A stretch of DNA of 42,249 nt from Bacteroidota bacterium (GCA_023251625.1 JAHEYK010000001.1:1-42249); one strand, 5' to 3'; positions 15,838-25,452 are shown, numbered from the stretch's first letter. Translations and numbers: made by a program. Notes: generated by a model from the sequence alone, not told the origin.

Positions 15838-18800
15838 ATGAAAACTACTGCTGCAATAACCGGGTCCTTCAGGACGAATTTTAAAATTTTTATTAGGCTA
15901 CTAACAATCATTTTATTTACATCAGCCTTCAATGAAAGTTTCGCCAGCCACTCAGAAGGCGCTGACCTTACTTACAAATGCCTGGGTGGAAATCAATATG
16001 AACTCACCGTTTCGTTTTACCGCGACTGCCACGGAGTTGCTGCTCCAACAGCTGCATCTATTATTTGTTCGTCTCTATCTACTAACCAGAATTTTACTCT
16101 TAACCTGCAGCCTATTCCCGGAACAGGCCAGGAAATCCCTGTTGTGTGTTCCGGTGCGCTTACCGAATGCAGCGGAGGAACTTACCCCGGTGTGCAGGAG
16201 TGGGTATATAAAGGAGTTACTACACTTTCGCCAGCAACGGATTGGGTTTTTGGTTTTGATCTTTGCTGCCGGAATGCTGCGATTACAACCATTGTAAATC
16301 CTGGGGGACAAAATATTCATATTGAATCCACTCTGGATAATCTGAATTTCCCATGTAACAGTTCTCCCATGTTTACAACGAAACCCGTTCCGTTCATTTG
16401 TATAAACCAGAATAATACTTTCAACCACGGAGCCTACGACCCTGACGGAGATTTTATTACCTACGAACTTGTTACTCCTATGAATGCGGCAAATTCCACC
16501 GTAACTTATATTGCACCTTATACCGCCATACAACCACTAACCACAAACCCCGCTTTGGGATTTGATACCGTGACCGGTGATATCAACATGTTCCCTGTCA
16601 TGCTGGAAGTTACAGTGCTGTCCGTGAAAGTAAAACAGTGGAGGAACGGCCAGCTTGCAGGTTATGTGATCCGTGATATTCAATTACGCACCATGAACTG
16701 CAACAACAGCTATCCTTATATAGACGGGATCAGCGGAACCTGGGCGTTTATGACAACCGCCTGTGTGGGAAGCAGCCTCAACTTCAGCATTTTCACGCAC
16801 GACAGCGATACAAACCAGGTCATTACACTTTCATGGAATAATGGAATTCCGGGAGCAACATTTATTGTAAGCGGAGGAAAAACCCCTACAGGAACTTTTT
16901 CATGGACCCCCACACAAAATGATATTGGCACCCATTGCTTTACCATCACTGTTACAGACGATAATTGCCCTATCAATGGAAAACAGATCTTTTCGATCTG
17001 TCTTGTGGTGACAGGCATCAATGTGAATATTGCAACGACTAAAGCTGATTGCGGATTGGGAAGTGGAACTGCCAGTTCAACCGTTTCGGGCGGAGTTCCT
17101 CCTTATAACTATCATTGGCTTCCTTGCGGATGCACAGGATCTGCTATTACCGGGCTTACAGCCGGAACGTATTCTCTCATTGTTACCGATGGAAACGGTT
17201 GTACAGGAATGGGAATTGACTCTGTTAAAAAAGGTCTTCTTCCTGCAGTTGTCGCTGTAAATTCAAACCCTGCTTTGTGCAGTGGAGCGAATAACGGTAA
17301 TGTAACAGCAAACGTAACCGGCGGACAATCACCTTATACTTTTCTATGGTCGAACGGAGCTACAACACAAAACGTTAGCGGGTTGCCTGCCGGAACCTAT
17401 TCAGTGTCGGTTATAACTGCTGATGGCTGCGTTACAGGAAATGCGGTCAGCGTTTCTCAGCCAAGCACTGTTACTGCCTCTGTTTCAATGACGGACGCAT
17501 TGTGTTTTGGTGCGAGCAACGGAACTGCATCGGCTTCTCCTTCGGGTGGAACTCCTCCGTACAATTATCAATGGAACACCGGGCAAACAACTCCTTCCGT
17601 TACCGGGTTGAAAGCAGGGACCTATTTTGTAACAGTAACGGATGCGAACGGATGTACTTCGATCCAAAATGTATTGATCGATGAGCCTGTAAAACTCGAC
17701 CTGAAACTTATTTCTTTGAGCAATGTATTTTGTTTCGGAGGAAGCAATGGATCTGCTTCGGTAGTTGCGATGGGTGGAATTGCACCTTACACTTTTATGT
17801 GGAACAGCATTCCGATGCAAACCTCCCAGACTGCCACCGGGCTTTCAGCCGGAAATTATATCGCTTCGGTGATCGACAGCAATGGGTGTACGGTCATGAT
17901 CGCATGTAACATTACCGAACCTCCTGCACTTGCATCAACAATGAATTCTGTCAGCGCAAAATGTAACGGAGCGGCTTCGGGTTCTGCTTCTGTCAACGTT
18001 TCGGGTGGTACTTCACCCTATACCTATCAGTGGAGCAACGGACAAACCAATGCCTCTGCCAATAATCTTTCTGCAGGCACTTATTCTGTTATTGTTGCAG
18101 ATATATACGGATGTACACACACTGCCACAACTGTCGTTTCAGAACCTGCTGTGCTTTCTGTAAATATTTCAAACGTGCACAACGTTTCTTGTAACGGTCA
18201 GTCGAACGGTTCTGCAACCGCAAATGTCAGCGGAGGAACTAATCCTTATACGTATGTATGGACAAACGGCCAAACATCACAGATTGCGGATGCGCTGAGC
18301 AATGGCACTTATACAGTTGTGATCACCGATATGAACGGATGCACTGCGATTGCTTCAACAACAATCACTCAGCCAACAGCCATGCTGGTCACAACAAGCG
18401 TGGGCGATACTATTTGTCCGGGGAAAAGCGCGGTGATCAGCGCCAATGCATCCGGTGGAATAAACCCTTACACTTATTTCTGGCAGCCAAATGTTGGCTT
18501 TGGAAATTCACAAACCGTAAGTCCCGGTACCACTACAACCTATACTGCGATCGTGACCGATGCACATGGATGTACAAGTACAAATACGGTTACTATTTCA
18601 GTTTACAATCTGCATATTGCAATTACAGCACATGCTACCCCTGATATATGTATCGGGCAATCAGCTACTGTTTCAGCAACCGCTGCAGGGAATAATATTT
18701 CGTATTACTACTGGAGCAATAATTTAGGGAACACGGTCGGGCCTTATATAGTTTTTCCCACTGTGACTACCACCTATTCTGTAACAGTTGCAAATGTTTG

Positions 18801-19623
18801 CGGAGCAACTGCTACGTCAACCATCACAGTAGTAGTTCATCCGTTTCCTAACATTACTTTAACTCCTCAGTCAGTTACGGCTTGCGGAAAAGCAACTCTG
18901 CAGTTCAAGGACAGTATTGCTGCTAACAGCGGCTCAACCTATGTTTGGGATTTTGGGGATGGACATTCTTCTACGCAGACATTTCCTTCGCATACATATA
19001 CAATGGCAGGCACATACGTGGTGCACGTAACAGTAACGTCTCCTTATGGATGTTCAGCTTCAACTCAAACAAATTGTACACTGGGAGTTATTCCTGCACC
19101 TTCGGCAGATTTTACGTCAGACCCGCCGCTGGAAACAAGTATCATAAATCCAAGTTTTCAATTTTATGATAAATCCGTTAATGCAGATACATGGAACTGG
19201 GATTTTGGAGATGGACAAACCACCACTATACAGAACCCTATGCATAATTATGCCGCCAAAGGAATTTACACGGTTAAGCTGGTTGTAATGAAGGCAGGAT
19301 ACTGTATTGACTCCATCATTAAAACGGTGGAGGTCAAACCTGAATTTACTTTCTACATCCCCAACACCTTTACTCCCAACGGAGATAACACGAATGATTT
19401 CTTTACCGGAAAAGGAGAGGAGATACTGGAATTTGACATGAGCATTTTTGACCGATGGGGAAATAAAATATTCCAGACCAATGACATGATCAAAGGCTGG
19501 GACGGAAAATCTAACGGAGGTTCAGAAATTTCCCAGCAGGACGTGTATGTGTATATGGTCAAGCTGCGCGACTTTGAAGGGAAAGAACATACCTATAACG
19601 GGCATGTGAACTTAGTAAAATAA
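15838..19623 (+). CDS. Large SprB/PKD-repeat surface protein with T9SS type B (CHU_C) sorting domain
   Basis: 1261 residues. Signal segment about 15-38, then the Bacteroidota N-terminal domain starting SHSEGADLTYKCLGGNQYEL. Residues about 400-870 hold six SprB-type repeats of about 75 residues (C-x-G-xSNGSA, then SGGTxPYTYQWSNGQ, then LSAGTYSVTVTDxNGC), followed by two diverged Ig-like repeats and two PKD domains near 1030-1175 (YVWDFGDG and WNWDFGDG). The C-terminal 90 residues, FYIPNTFTPNGDNTNDFF to the GHVNLVK end, are a type B sorting domain. Type B cargo needs a PorP/SprF-like partner, none of which is seen here. SprB itself is the gliding adhesin of Flavobacterium; this shorter relative is likely an adhesin, by inference. 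Confidence 0.92.
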   Translation: MKTTAAITGSFRTNFKIFIRLLTIILFTSAFNESFASHSEGADLTYKCLGGNQYELTVSFYRDCHGVAAPTAASIICSSLSTNQNFTLNLQPIPGTGQEIPVVCSGALTECSGGTYPGVQEWVYKGVTTLSPATDWVFGFDLCCRNAAITTIVNPGGQNIHIESTLDNLNFPCNSSPMFTTKPVPFICINQNNTFNHGAYDPDGDFITYELVTPMNAANSTVTYIAPYTAIQPLTTNPALGFDTVTGDINMFPVMLEVTVLSVKVKQWRNGQLAGYVIRDIQLRTMNCNNSYPYIDGISGTWAFMTTACVGSSLNFSIFTHDSDTNQVITLSWNNGIPGATFIVSGGKTPTGTFSWTPTQNDIGTHCFTITVTDDNCPINGKQIFSICLVVTGINVNIATTKADCGLGSGTASSTVSGGVPPYNYHWLPCGCTGSAITGLTAGTYSLIVTDGNGCTGMGIDSVKKGLLPAVVAVNSNPALCSGANNGNVTANVTGGQSPYTFLWSNGATTQNVSGLPAGTYSVSVITADGCVTGNAVSVSQPSTVTASVSMTDALCFGASNGTASASPSGGTPPYNYQWNTGQTTPSVTGLKAGTYFVTVTDANGCTSIQNVLIDEPVKLDLKLISLSNVFCFGGSNGSASVVAMGGIAPYTFMWNSIPMQTSQTATGLSAGNYIASVIDSNGCTVMIACNITEPPALASTMNSVSAKCNGAASGSASVNVSGGTSPYTYQWSNGQTNASANNLSAGTYSVIVADIYGCTHTATTVVSEPAVLSVNISNVHNVSCNGQSNGSATANVSGGTNPYTYVWTNGQTSQIADALSNGTYTVVITDMNGCTAIASTTITQPTAMLVTTSVGDTICPGKSAVISANASGGINPYTYFWQPNVGFGNSQTVSPGTTTTYTAIVTDAHGCTSTNTVTISVYNLHIAITAHATPDICIGQSATVSATAAGNNISYYYWSNNLGNTVGPYIVFPTVTTTYSVTVANVCGATATSTITVVVHPFPNITLTPQSVTACGKATLQFKDSIAANSGSTYVWDFGDGHSSTQTFPSHTYTMAGTYVVHVTVTSPYGCSASTQTNCTLGVIPAPSADFTSDPPLETSIINPSFQFYDKSVNADTWNWDFGDGQTTTIQNPMHNYAAKGIYTVKLVVMKAGYCIDSIIKTVEVKPEFTFYIPNTFTPNGDNTNDFFTGKGEEILEFDMSIFDRWGNKIFQTNDMIKGWDGKSNGGSEISQQDVYVYMVKLRDFEGKEHTYNGHVNLVK

Positions 19624-19702
19624 AACCAGTGGATGCCGATCCGACTCGGCCCCTCTGGGCAACCGGAGAAAGGAATACAGCGTATTCAGCCCTTTTCAAA
19701 TT

Positions 19703-19731
19703 TTGACTCTAGCCAAAAAATTTTACCTTTG
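19703..19731 (+). promoter_or_regulatory. Promoter of the siaC-like gene (TTG-N18-TACCTTTG)
   Basis: TTG at 19703-19705 and TACCTTTG at 19724-19731 are 18 bases apart: a full match to the Bacteroidota housekeeping promoter. The ATG of the siaC-like gene lies 23 bases downstream, which supports that start codon. Just upstream, 19632-19690 contains two small hairpins (gccga/tcggc and aatac/gtatt) of unknown role. Confidence 0.7.
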
Positions 19732-19754
19732 GGACATAATATTACCCTCAGGGA

Positions 19755-20138
19755 ATGACCCCATATACCTCAGAACAAACACCCAAAACACCTCATGTGG
19801 AATTTGATCCGGCTACCGGTGTTTTTGAGTTAAAAGGAAAATCTGTTCCGGAAAATTCGATCTTATTTTACAAGCCTTTATTTGAATGGCTCGATGCCTA
19901 TGTGCAGTCTCCGGCAAAAGTTACAACGCTTACTATTCAGCTTGATTATTTTAATACCAGCTCCGCAAAATGTATTGTGGATTTATTCAAAAGAATAGAG
20001 CTCATCAGTAAGAACGGCAAAGGAGAGGCTCTGATCAACTGGATGTACAACGAACCGGATGAAGACATGCTCGAAGCCGGAGAAGATTACAGCAGCATTA
20101 TAAAGATCCCTTTTAAATTAGTCTCGTTTCAAAAATAA
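19755..20138 (+). CDS. SiaC-family regulatory phosphoprotein (DUF1987)
   Basis: 127 residues, the full family length. The pattern TPHVEFDPATGVFELKGKS, SVPEN...FYKPLFEWLDAY and LDYFNTSSAKCIVDLFK is that of SiaC/DUF1987 proteins, which have a STAS-like fold. T68 in FNTSS aligns by both position and context with the Thr68 of Pseudomonas aeruginosa SiaC that is phosphorylated by the kinase SiaB and dephosphorylated by the PP2C phosphatase SiaA; unphosphorylated SiaC activates the diguanylate cyclase SiaD. No SiaB or GGDEF protein is present here, but a SpoIIE/PP2C phosphatase lies 4 kb away on the opposite strand. It heads a short run with a lipoprotein (gap 25 bases) and has its own good promoter. 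Confidence 0.87.
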   Translation: MTPYTSEQTPKTPHVEFDPATGVFELKGKSVPENSILFYKPLFEWLDAYVQSPAKVTTLTIQLDYFNTSSAKCIVDLFKRIELISKNGKGEALINWMYNEPDEDMLEAGEDYSSIIKIPFKLVSFQK

Positions 20139-20163
20139 TGCATTCACCAAAATCGAAAAATCC

Positions 20164-21018
20164 ATGTTCAGAAAATTAGTATTCGTTTCATCCATAGCAG
20201 CTTTATGTTCCTGCGGAAACAGTTCAACTGAAACTGCAACAGCTCCTCAGGCTGCTGAACCGGTAAAAGATTCCACATCCGTTGCCGCTGCGCAGCCGGA
20301 AAATGACATGGCAGATTTTAAATTTCATAAGCTCGTTCTTAATATCCCTTCTCCATTCGAGATCATCAACCTGCTTCCTAAAACAGGAATGGAGTTCAAT
20401 AAGTCATTGATCAATCCTACGGACAATAGTTCAAAATACCTCAGCTCTTTCAAGAAAGGGTTGAACTACGGAGTGTATGGTGTGGATATGATCTATCTGT
20501 CTACCAACGACCAATATTCGGATATGAAAAAATATTTTGCAACCACACGCAAGTTGGCCAAAGACCTGGATGCGGGAGAGAGTTTTGATAAGATCATCGG
20601 CAGCCGAGCGGACAAGAATGTGGATTCAAAAGACACCATGAACAAGATCATGGATGACCTGTATACGGAAATGGATGTCTATTTAAAATCGAACGAGCGC
20701 TTGCTTACTTCTACTCAGATAACCACAGGCAGCTGGATAGAAAGTCAAAGTATTACGATGAATCTTTTAAACGGCAAGGATAAAAATACGAACAACGCGA
20801 TCCTTTTTCAAAAAGTACTGGAAGCGCGCAACGAGCTGAAAGAGCTTTTAGGCCTTCTTAAAGAATATGAAGCAGACAAGGAATTCAAACCCCTGATCAA
20901 AGAGATGAACGACCTGGGGAAGATATATAATGAGATCACCACTAACGACATTGACAAAGCGTTGATGAATAAGATCACGGAAAAACTTAATTCTGTTCGT
21001 AATAAGATCATTAGCTAA
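20164..21018 (+). CDS. Hypothetical lipoprotein downstream of siaC-like gene
   Basis: 284 residues. The N-terminus MFRKLVFVSSIAALCSC ends in a lipobox with Cys17, followed by a Thr/Ala-rich linker of about 25 residues. The rest (about 45-284) is predominantly helical with many charged residues, including a long amphipathic C-terminal stretch, and has no motif I recognise. Co-transcription with the siaC-like gene is likely because the gap is 25 bases without promoter or terminator, and a strong terminator follows. This puts an envelope-anchored helical protein beside a cytoplasmic switch protein. Function unknown. Confidence 0.75.
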   Translation: MFRKLVFVSSIAALCSCGNSSTETATAPQAAEPVKDSTSVAAAQPENDMADFKFHKLVLNIPSPFEIINLLPKTGMEFNKSLINPTDNSSKYLSSFKKGLNYGVYGVDMIYLSTNDQYSDMKKYFATTRKLAKDLDAGESFDKIIGSRADKNVDSKDTMNKIMDDLYTEMDVYLKSNERLLTSTQITTGSWIESQSITMNLLNGKDKNTNNAILFQKVLEARNELKELLGLLKEYEADKEFKPLIKEMNDLGKIYNEITTNDIDKALMNKITEKLNSVRNKIIS

Positions 21019-21041
21019 ACGAATTATTCTTTCATGTAATT

Positions 21042-21075
21042 AAGCTTTGAAGAAACAACTCTTCAAAGCTTTTTT
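21042..21075 (+). terminator. Strong rho-independent terminator
   Basis: Perfect 11-bp stem aagctttgaag / cttcaaagctt with an 8-base loop, followed by a run of six T. It ends the siaC-lipoprotein unit, 24 bases after the lipoprotein stop and only 16 bases before the ATG of the ABC transporter gene, so that gene needs its own promoter or read-through. Confidence 0.9.
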
Positions 21076-21090
21076 ATTTTACATTTATAA

Positions 21091-24000
21091 ATGAGCGAGA
21101 AGATCTTAAAAGCGCTGATGCGCCTCTTTGCTATCATAGCGAAATCGGATGAAAATTCTTCCGATGCCAGGTCCGTTGTAGAAGCATTCTTGAATAAACA
21201 GCTGAGCGCCGAACAAGTTACTGAATATCTTTCTTTCTATGATGAATATCTTAAGCAGCAGAATGAGGGTGTGGAGGGGGAAAAGAAAAAAAGAAGGCTT
21301 GCTGTTAGTTCAGTAAAGGTCATCGTGATCTGTGATCAGATCAACGAAGAACTCACACAGAAACAAAAATTCATTGTGCTTCTTAACCTGATCGAGTTTG
21401 TGAGCTCGAAGGGATCTGTTTCTGAACAAGAAATGGAATTCCTCACTACGGTTTCATCTTCTTTTAAAATATCAGATGAAGAATTCAATCAGTGTTTTTT
21501 CTTTGCCAGTAAGCCTTCCGTTTTTGAACTGGAAGACAGCCCGGAACTTCTTGTTATAAGCACAAAGCAACCTGCCTCCAAACAAACAACCAAATACATT
21601 TTTTCAGATTCACTGGCAGGTGAGTTGGGTGTTTTAAAGGTTAACAGTGTTGGAATTTATCTGGTACGTTATTTCGGAAGTTCAGAATTGTTCCTGAACA
21701 GCCAGATCCTTTCTACCGGCAGAACCTATATTTTATCTCCGGGTTCTTCCATACGAAGCCCTAAGATCCAACCTGTTTATTACAGCGACATTGCCGGATG
21801 TTTTATGAATGATTCTCCTGAGACAAAAATAGAGTTTGCAGTAAAAAATATAGAGTACAAGTTCAAGAATGGCAAACAGGGATTATATGACCTGAGTTTT
21901 ACCGAACCTTCCGGCAAGATGATCGGTATCATGGGAGGAAGTGGAGCCGGAAAATCCACACTGCTGAATATTCTGAATGGCAATACACCCCCATCTGAAG
22001 GAGCTGTGCTTGTAAACGGATATGACCTTCACAAGGAAAAGAAAAAGCTGGAGGGAGTAGTTGGCTACGTCCCCCAGGATGATCTACTGATCGAAGAACT
22101 TACTGTTTATCAGAATTTGTTTTATAACTCCAAGCTTTGTTTTGACGGGGTTCCTGATGTAGAGATCCACCGAAAAGTTACATCCATGCTCAACGATCTT
22201 GGGTTGTATGAAACAAAGGACCTGAAAGTAGGGAACACATTGGAAAAAACGATCAGCGGAGGGCAGAGAAAACGGTTGAACATCGCACTTGAACTGATCC
22301 GCGAGCCGGCTGTTCTTTTTTGCGATGAGCCTACCTCCGGACTTTCTTCGCGTGATTCGGAGAATATCATGGACCTGCTGAAAGAGCTTGCACTAAAGGG
22401 GAAGCTCGTGTTTGTAGTGATCCATCAACCCTCTTCAGATATTTTTAAAATGTTCGACAAACTTCTCATACTGGATGTAGGAGGTTACCCGGTTTATTAT
22501 GGCAACCCTGTTGAGTCGGTCATTTATTTTAAGAAGTTGGTGAGCCAGGTGAATGCAGATGAAAGCGAATGTGTTATTTGCGGCAATGTGAACCCGGAGC
22601 AGGTGTTTAATATCATTGAATCCAAGGTATTGGACGAGAATGGGAACCTGACCCATAAGCGAAAAATATCATCGGCCGAATGGAATGGGTTTTACAAAAA
22701 AAATATTTCCGGAAAAACAATTACTTCCGATGTAGATGCACAGCATGAAATTTATAATCCGTTCAGGAAACCGAATATATTCAACCAGTTCAAAGTGTTT
22801 GTAGTACGTGACCTGCTTTCAAAGATCTCCAATACTCAATATCTTGCCATCACGCTCATAGAAGCACCATTACTTGCCTTGATCCTTGCTCTGCTCGTTA
22901 AATACTATAAGAATGGCGGGAATTACATTTTTTACGAGAACAAGAACCTGCCCGCTTTCATGTTCATGTGTGTATTGGTGGCATTATTTGTGGGCATGAT
23001 GGTAAGTGCCGAAGAAATAATCCGCGACCGTAAAATCCTGAAACGTGAATCGTTTTTGAATCTCAGCAAGGGAAGCTATTTATTTTCAAAGGTTTTGATC
23101 ATGTTCTTCATTTCTGCAGTACAGACCCTTACGTTTGTGATAATTGGCAATTCTATACTTGAAATCAAAGGAATGTATCTGGATTACTGGCTTGTTTTAT
23201 TCACCACCTCCTGCTGTGCAAACATGTTGGGACTGAATATTTCTTCAGCTTTTAATTCCGTGGTTACCATTTATATCCTGATCCCATTTCTTCTAATACC
23301 CCAGATCCTGCTGAGCGGGGTGCTTGTAAAATTTGATGAGTTACACCCTAAGATCTCCAGCCAAGCTGTGGTGCCATTTCCCGGAGATATGATGACCTCG
23401 CGCTGGGCATTCGAGGCCCTGGCGGTAGATCAGTTCATGAACAACGAATTTGAAAAACATTTTTTTCAATCTGAAAAAAAGTCAAGAAATGCTATTATCA
23501 TGTCCGGAGCATGGTATCCTGAAATGGTAAAACTGGCCGATAATGTGCTAACTGCAAAGAATACTTTACAGAAAGATTCTATGCTTGCAATAATCAGGAA
23601 TGAAATTGCTGATCAGTCCGGGATTAATCCGGACTATGTGTTTAATCCTGTCAATAAGCTTACCAGTGCCGGGTATGATACATTAACGCGAAAAAACATT
23701 AAGAGCTACCTGTTGGATATTAAAAAGCATTATTTGGAGATCGATAGAAGTGAAGGAAAAATCAAGGAGGGTTTAATAGCCAACTATCAGATGAGCGAAG
23801 CAGGTAAATCAGAATATAACAGCTTGAAGGGAAAAAATCAAAATGAAAAACTAGAAGAGCTTGTGAGGGGCGATAATTCTTTTCAGGAGGCCATGATTGT
23901 GGAAGATGCAAGATTGGTGGCAACCAAGGATCCTATTTACAGGGATGGTTCGCCAAACAATTTTGTTCGCGCCCACTTTTTCGCTCCCCGTAAAAACATT

Positions 24001-24147
24001 TTTGGAAATTATTACAGCACTTTTTGCGTGAATATGGGAGTGATCTGGATGATATCGCTCTTGTTATGGGTAACACTTTACTTTGATGCACTCCGGAAAG
24101 CGCTTGATCTTTTGGAAAAAGTACCCAAAATATTCAAGAGGAAATAA
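21091..24147 (+). CDS. Large ABCG-type transporter with N-terminal TerB-like extension
   Basis: 1018 residues. Residues about 1-150 are helical and acidic, resembling a TerB-like or tellurite-resistance helical domain. About 155-245 is a small beta-rich segment. The ATP-binding domain follows: Walker A GGSGAGKST at 282-290, signature ISGGQRKRLN at 388-397, Walker B ending D412/E413, with EPTSGLSS as in ABCG/White proteins. About 570-800 is an ABC2-type membrane domain with six segments (LLALILALLVKYY to LIPQILLSGVLV). A 170-residue soluble insertion rich in Lys/Glu (about 800-970) precedes a final membrane segment (MGVIWMISLLLWVTLYF). The NBD-TMD order marks an ABCG half transporter. Substrate unknown. 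Its stop is one base from that of the convergent phosphatase gene. Confidence 0.87.
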   Translation: MSEKILKALMRLFAIIAKSDENSSDARSVVEAFLNKQLSAEQVTEYLSFYDEYLKQQNEGVEGEKKKRRLAVSSVKVIVICDQINEELTQKQKFIVLLNLIEFVSSKGSVSEQEMEFLTTVSSSFKISDEEFNQCFFFASKPSVFELEDSPELLVISTKQPASKQTTKYIFSDSLAGELGVLKVNSVGIYLVRYFGSSELFLNSQILSTGRTYILSPGSSIRSPKIQPVYYSDIAGCFMNDSPETKIEFAVKNIEYKFKNGKQGLYDLSFTEPSGKMIGIMGGSGAGKSTLLNILNGNTPPSEGAVLVNGYDLHKEKKKLEGVVGYVPQDDLLIEELTVYQNLFYNSKLCFDGVPDVEIHRKVTSMLNDLGLYETKDLKVGNTLEKTISGGQRKRLNIALELIREPAVLFCDEPTSGLSSRDSENIMDLLKELALKGKLVFVVIHQPSSDIFKMFDKLLILDVGGYPVYYGNPVESVIYFKKLVSQVNADESECVICGNVNPEQVFNIIESKVLDENGNLTHKRKISSAEWNGFYKKNISGKTITSDVDAQHEIYNPFRKPNIFNQFKVFVVRDLLSKISNTQYLAITLIEAPLLALILALLVKYYKNGGNYIFYENKNLPAFMFMCVLVALFVGMMVSAEEIIRDRKILKRESFLNLSKGSYLFSKVLIMFFISAVQTLTFVIIGNSILEIKGMYLDYWLVLFTTSCCANMLGLNISSAFNSVVTIYILIPFLLIPQILLSGVLVKFDELHPKISSQAVVPFPGDMMTSRWAFEALAVDQFMNNEFEKHFFQSEKKSRNAIIMSGAWYPEMVKLADNVLTAKNTLQKDSMLAIIRNEIADQSGINPDYVFNPVNKLTSAGYDTLTRKNIKSYLLDIKKHYLEIDRSEGKIKEGLIANYQMSEAGKSEYNSLKGKNQNEKLEELVRGDNSFQEAMIVEDARLVATKDPIYRDGSPNNFVRAHFFAPRKNIFGNYYSTFCVNMGVIWMISLLLWVTLYFDALRKALDLLEKVPKIFKRK

Positions 24148-24148
24148 A

Positions 24149-25387
24149 TTATACACGCACCCCGATTACCAGCACATCATCCGTCTGCTCCATGTTGCCT
24201 TTCCATGCGTCATGGAACTCTTCAAGGTATTTGCCCTGTTCCTGCATGGTCTTATTTTGGATGGCCAGCAAGGTGTTCTTAAATTTTCGGGTCATCAGTT
24301 TTTTATCATCGGGGCTGAATTGATCGGCATAACCATCTGTGCTCAGGAACAAAGAGTCTCCTTTTTGCAAAGTCACATGATGTGTTTTGAAAATCACTTC
24401 CTCCTCACGAATGCCTCCTATGGCAGCTTTGGTGGCTTTGGTTTCTTCCAGGTTTGCTTCAGGAACAGGATGCAGGGCACTGTGTCGTATCACCCATAAT
24501 GGCCGGTTGGCCCCTGCGTACTGAACCTCTTTTGTTTTGTTGTTAAAAACGCAAAGGCAAACATCCATTCCATCGCGGGTAGATGTTTCAAAATTATCCT
24601 GTTTCAATATAAAACGCACGCTGTTATCCAGTTCGTTCAGGATCTTTCCGGGATCGGTCAGCCCTTTTTGTTCAATGATCTCATTCAAAAGGGTATGTCC
24701 TACCATGCTCATGAACGCACCCGGTACCCCATGCCCGGTGCAGTCAACAGCGGCCATATAGGATTTATCGCCTTTGGTGGTGAACCAATAAAAATCTCCG
24801 CTCACAATATCGCGGGGCATGAACAGCACAAAACTATCGGGAAGCGCTGCCTGAATCTCGTGTTTAAGGGGGAGAATGGCAGTTTGTATTCTTTTTGCGT
24901 AGGTGATGCTCTCCGTTACATCCCGGTGTTTCTGCTCAATAATGGCTTTTATCTGTTCAATTTTTTCTTTCTCTTTATGGATGGCGGTGCTTTGAAGCCA
25001 TAGCTTCTTCACCTTTTCATCCACTTTTTTCTTTTCTCCTTCCAGTTTTTCTTTTTCTTCTTTTAGCTTTTCAATTTCATCATCTACTTTCTTTTTCTCG
25101 CGGTACACCGCTTCGCTCATCTGCCAGAGTTTTTTATTTTTTTCTTCAAACAGGTTTTTGGCATCATCTATTTTTTTGTTCTCCCGTTTTATCTGCTCGG
25201 AGGCTGCTGAAAGCTGGTGTGTATGAACATCAAATTCTCTGGTTCTATTTTCAGCTTCCGATAATTTTTTTTGGAGAACTTCGGTGCTTTGCTTGATTCG
25301 CTTAGCGAGAATGCGTTGGTGGAGAAAATAGGAAAGAGCTAATCCGCATAAGAGGATGCCTATAACCGTGAAATCAAAGGATGTCAT
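24149..25387 (-). CDS. Membrane-anchored SpoIIE/PP2C-type Ser/Thr phosphatase (SiaA-like)
   Basis: 412 residues from ATG at 25387; a GTG five codons earlier is less likely. One membrane segment at about 7-22, then a long coiled coil (about 35-155) rich in Lys/Glu, then the linker ITYAKRIQTAILP typical of Bacteroidota members. The PP2C/SpoIIE domain spans about 185-412, with metal-binding Asp in DIVSGDFYWF (D193/D198), D215 in VDCTGHGVPGAFMSM, and D271/D274 in DGMDV. Such proteins dephosphorylate partner STAS-like or SiaC-like proteins. A SiaC-like phosphoprotein is encoded at 19755 in the same neighbourhood, so it is the natural candidate substrate; that link is inference. It lies 65 bases downstream of the propeller lipoprotein and may belong to the nSTAND operon. 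Confidence 0.88.
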   Translation of the reverse strand: MTSFDFTVIGILLCGLALSYFLHQRILAKRIKQSTEVLQKKLSEAENRTREFDVHTHQLSAASEQIKRENKKIDDAKNLFEEKNKKLWQMSEAVYREKKKVDDEIEKLKEEKEKLEGEKKKVDEKVKKLWLQSTAIHKEKEKIEQIKAIIEQKHRDVTESITYAKRIQTAILPLKHEIQAALPDSFVLFMPRDIVSGDFYWFTTKGDKSYMAAVDCTGHGVPGAFMSMVGHTLLNEIIEQKGLTDPGKILNELDNSVRFILKQDNFETSTRDGMDVCLCVFNNKTKEVQYAGANRPLWVIRHSALHPVPEANLEETKATKAAIGGIREEEVIFKTHHVTLQKGDSLFLSTDGYADQFSPDDKKLMTRKFKNTLLAIQNKTMQEQGKYLEEFHDAWKGNMEQTDDVLVIGVRV

Positions 25388-25452
25388 GTGTAAAAATATC
25401 ACTACAACATTACGAATAATCCTAAAACAGTGTGCTCAGCCAATCTAACGCC

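Noticed and set aside
19640-19690. GGGCAACCGG segment reminiscent of the SAM-I riboswitch core
   Set aside because: The other conserved parts (kink-turn, pseudoknot arms, preceding AGAG) are missing, and the next gene is siaC-like, not methionine-related.
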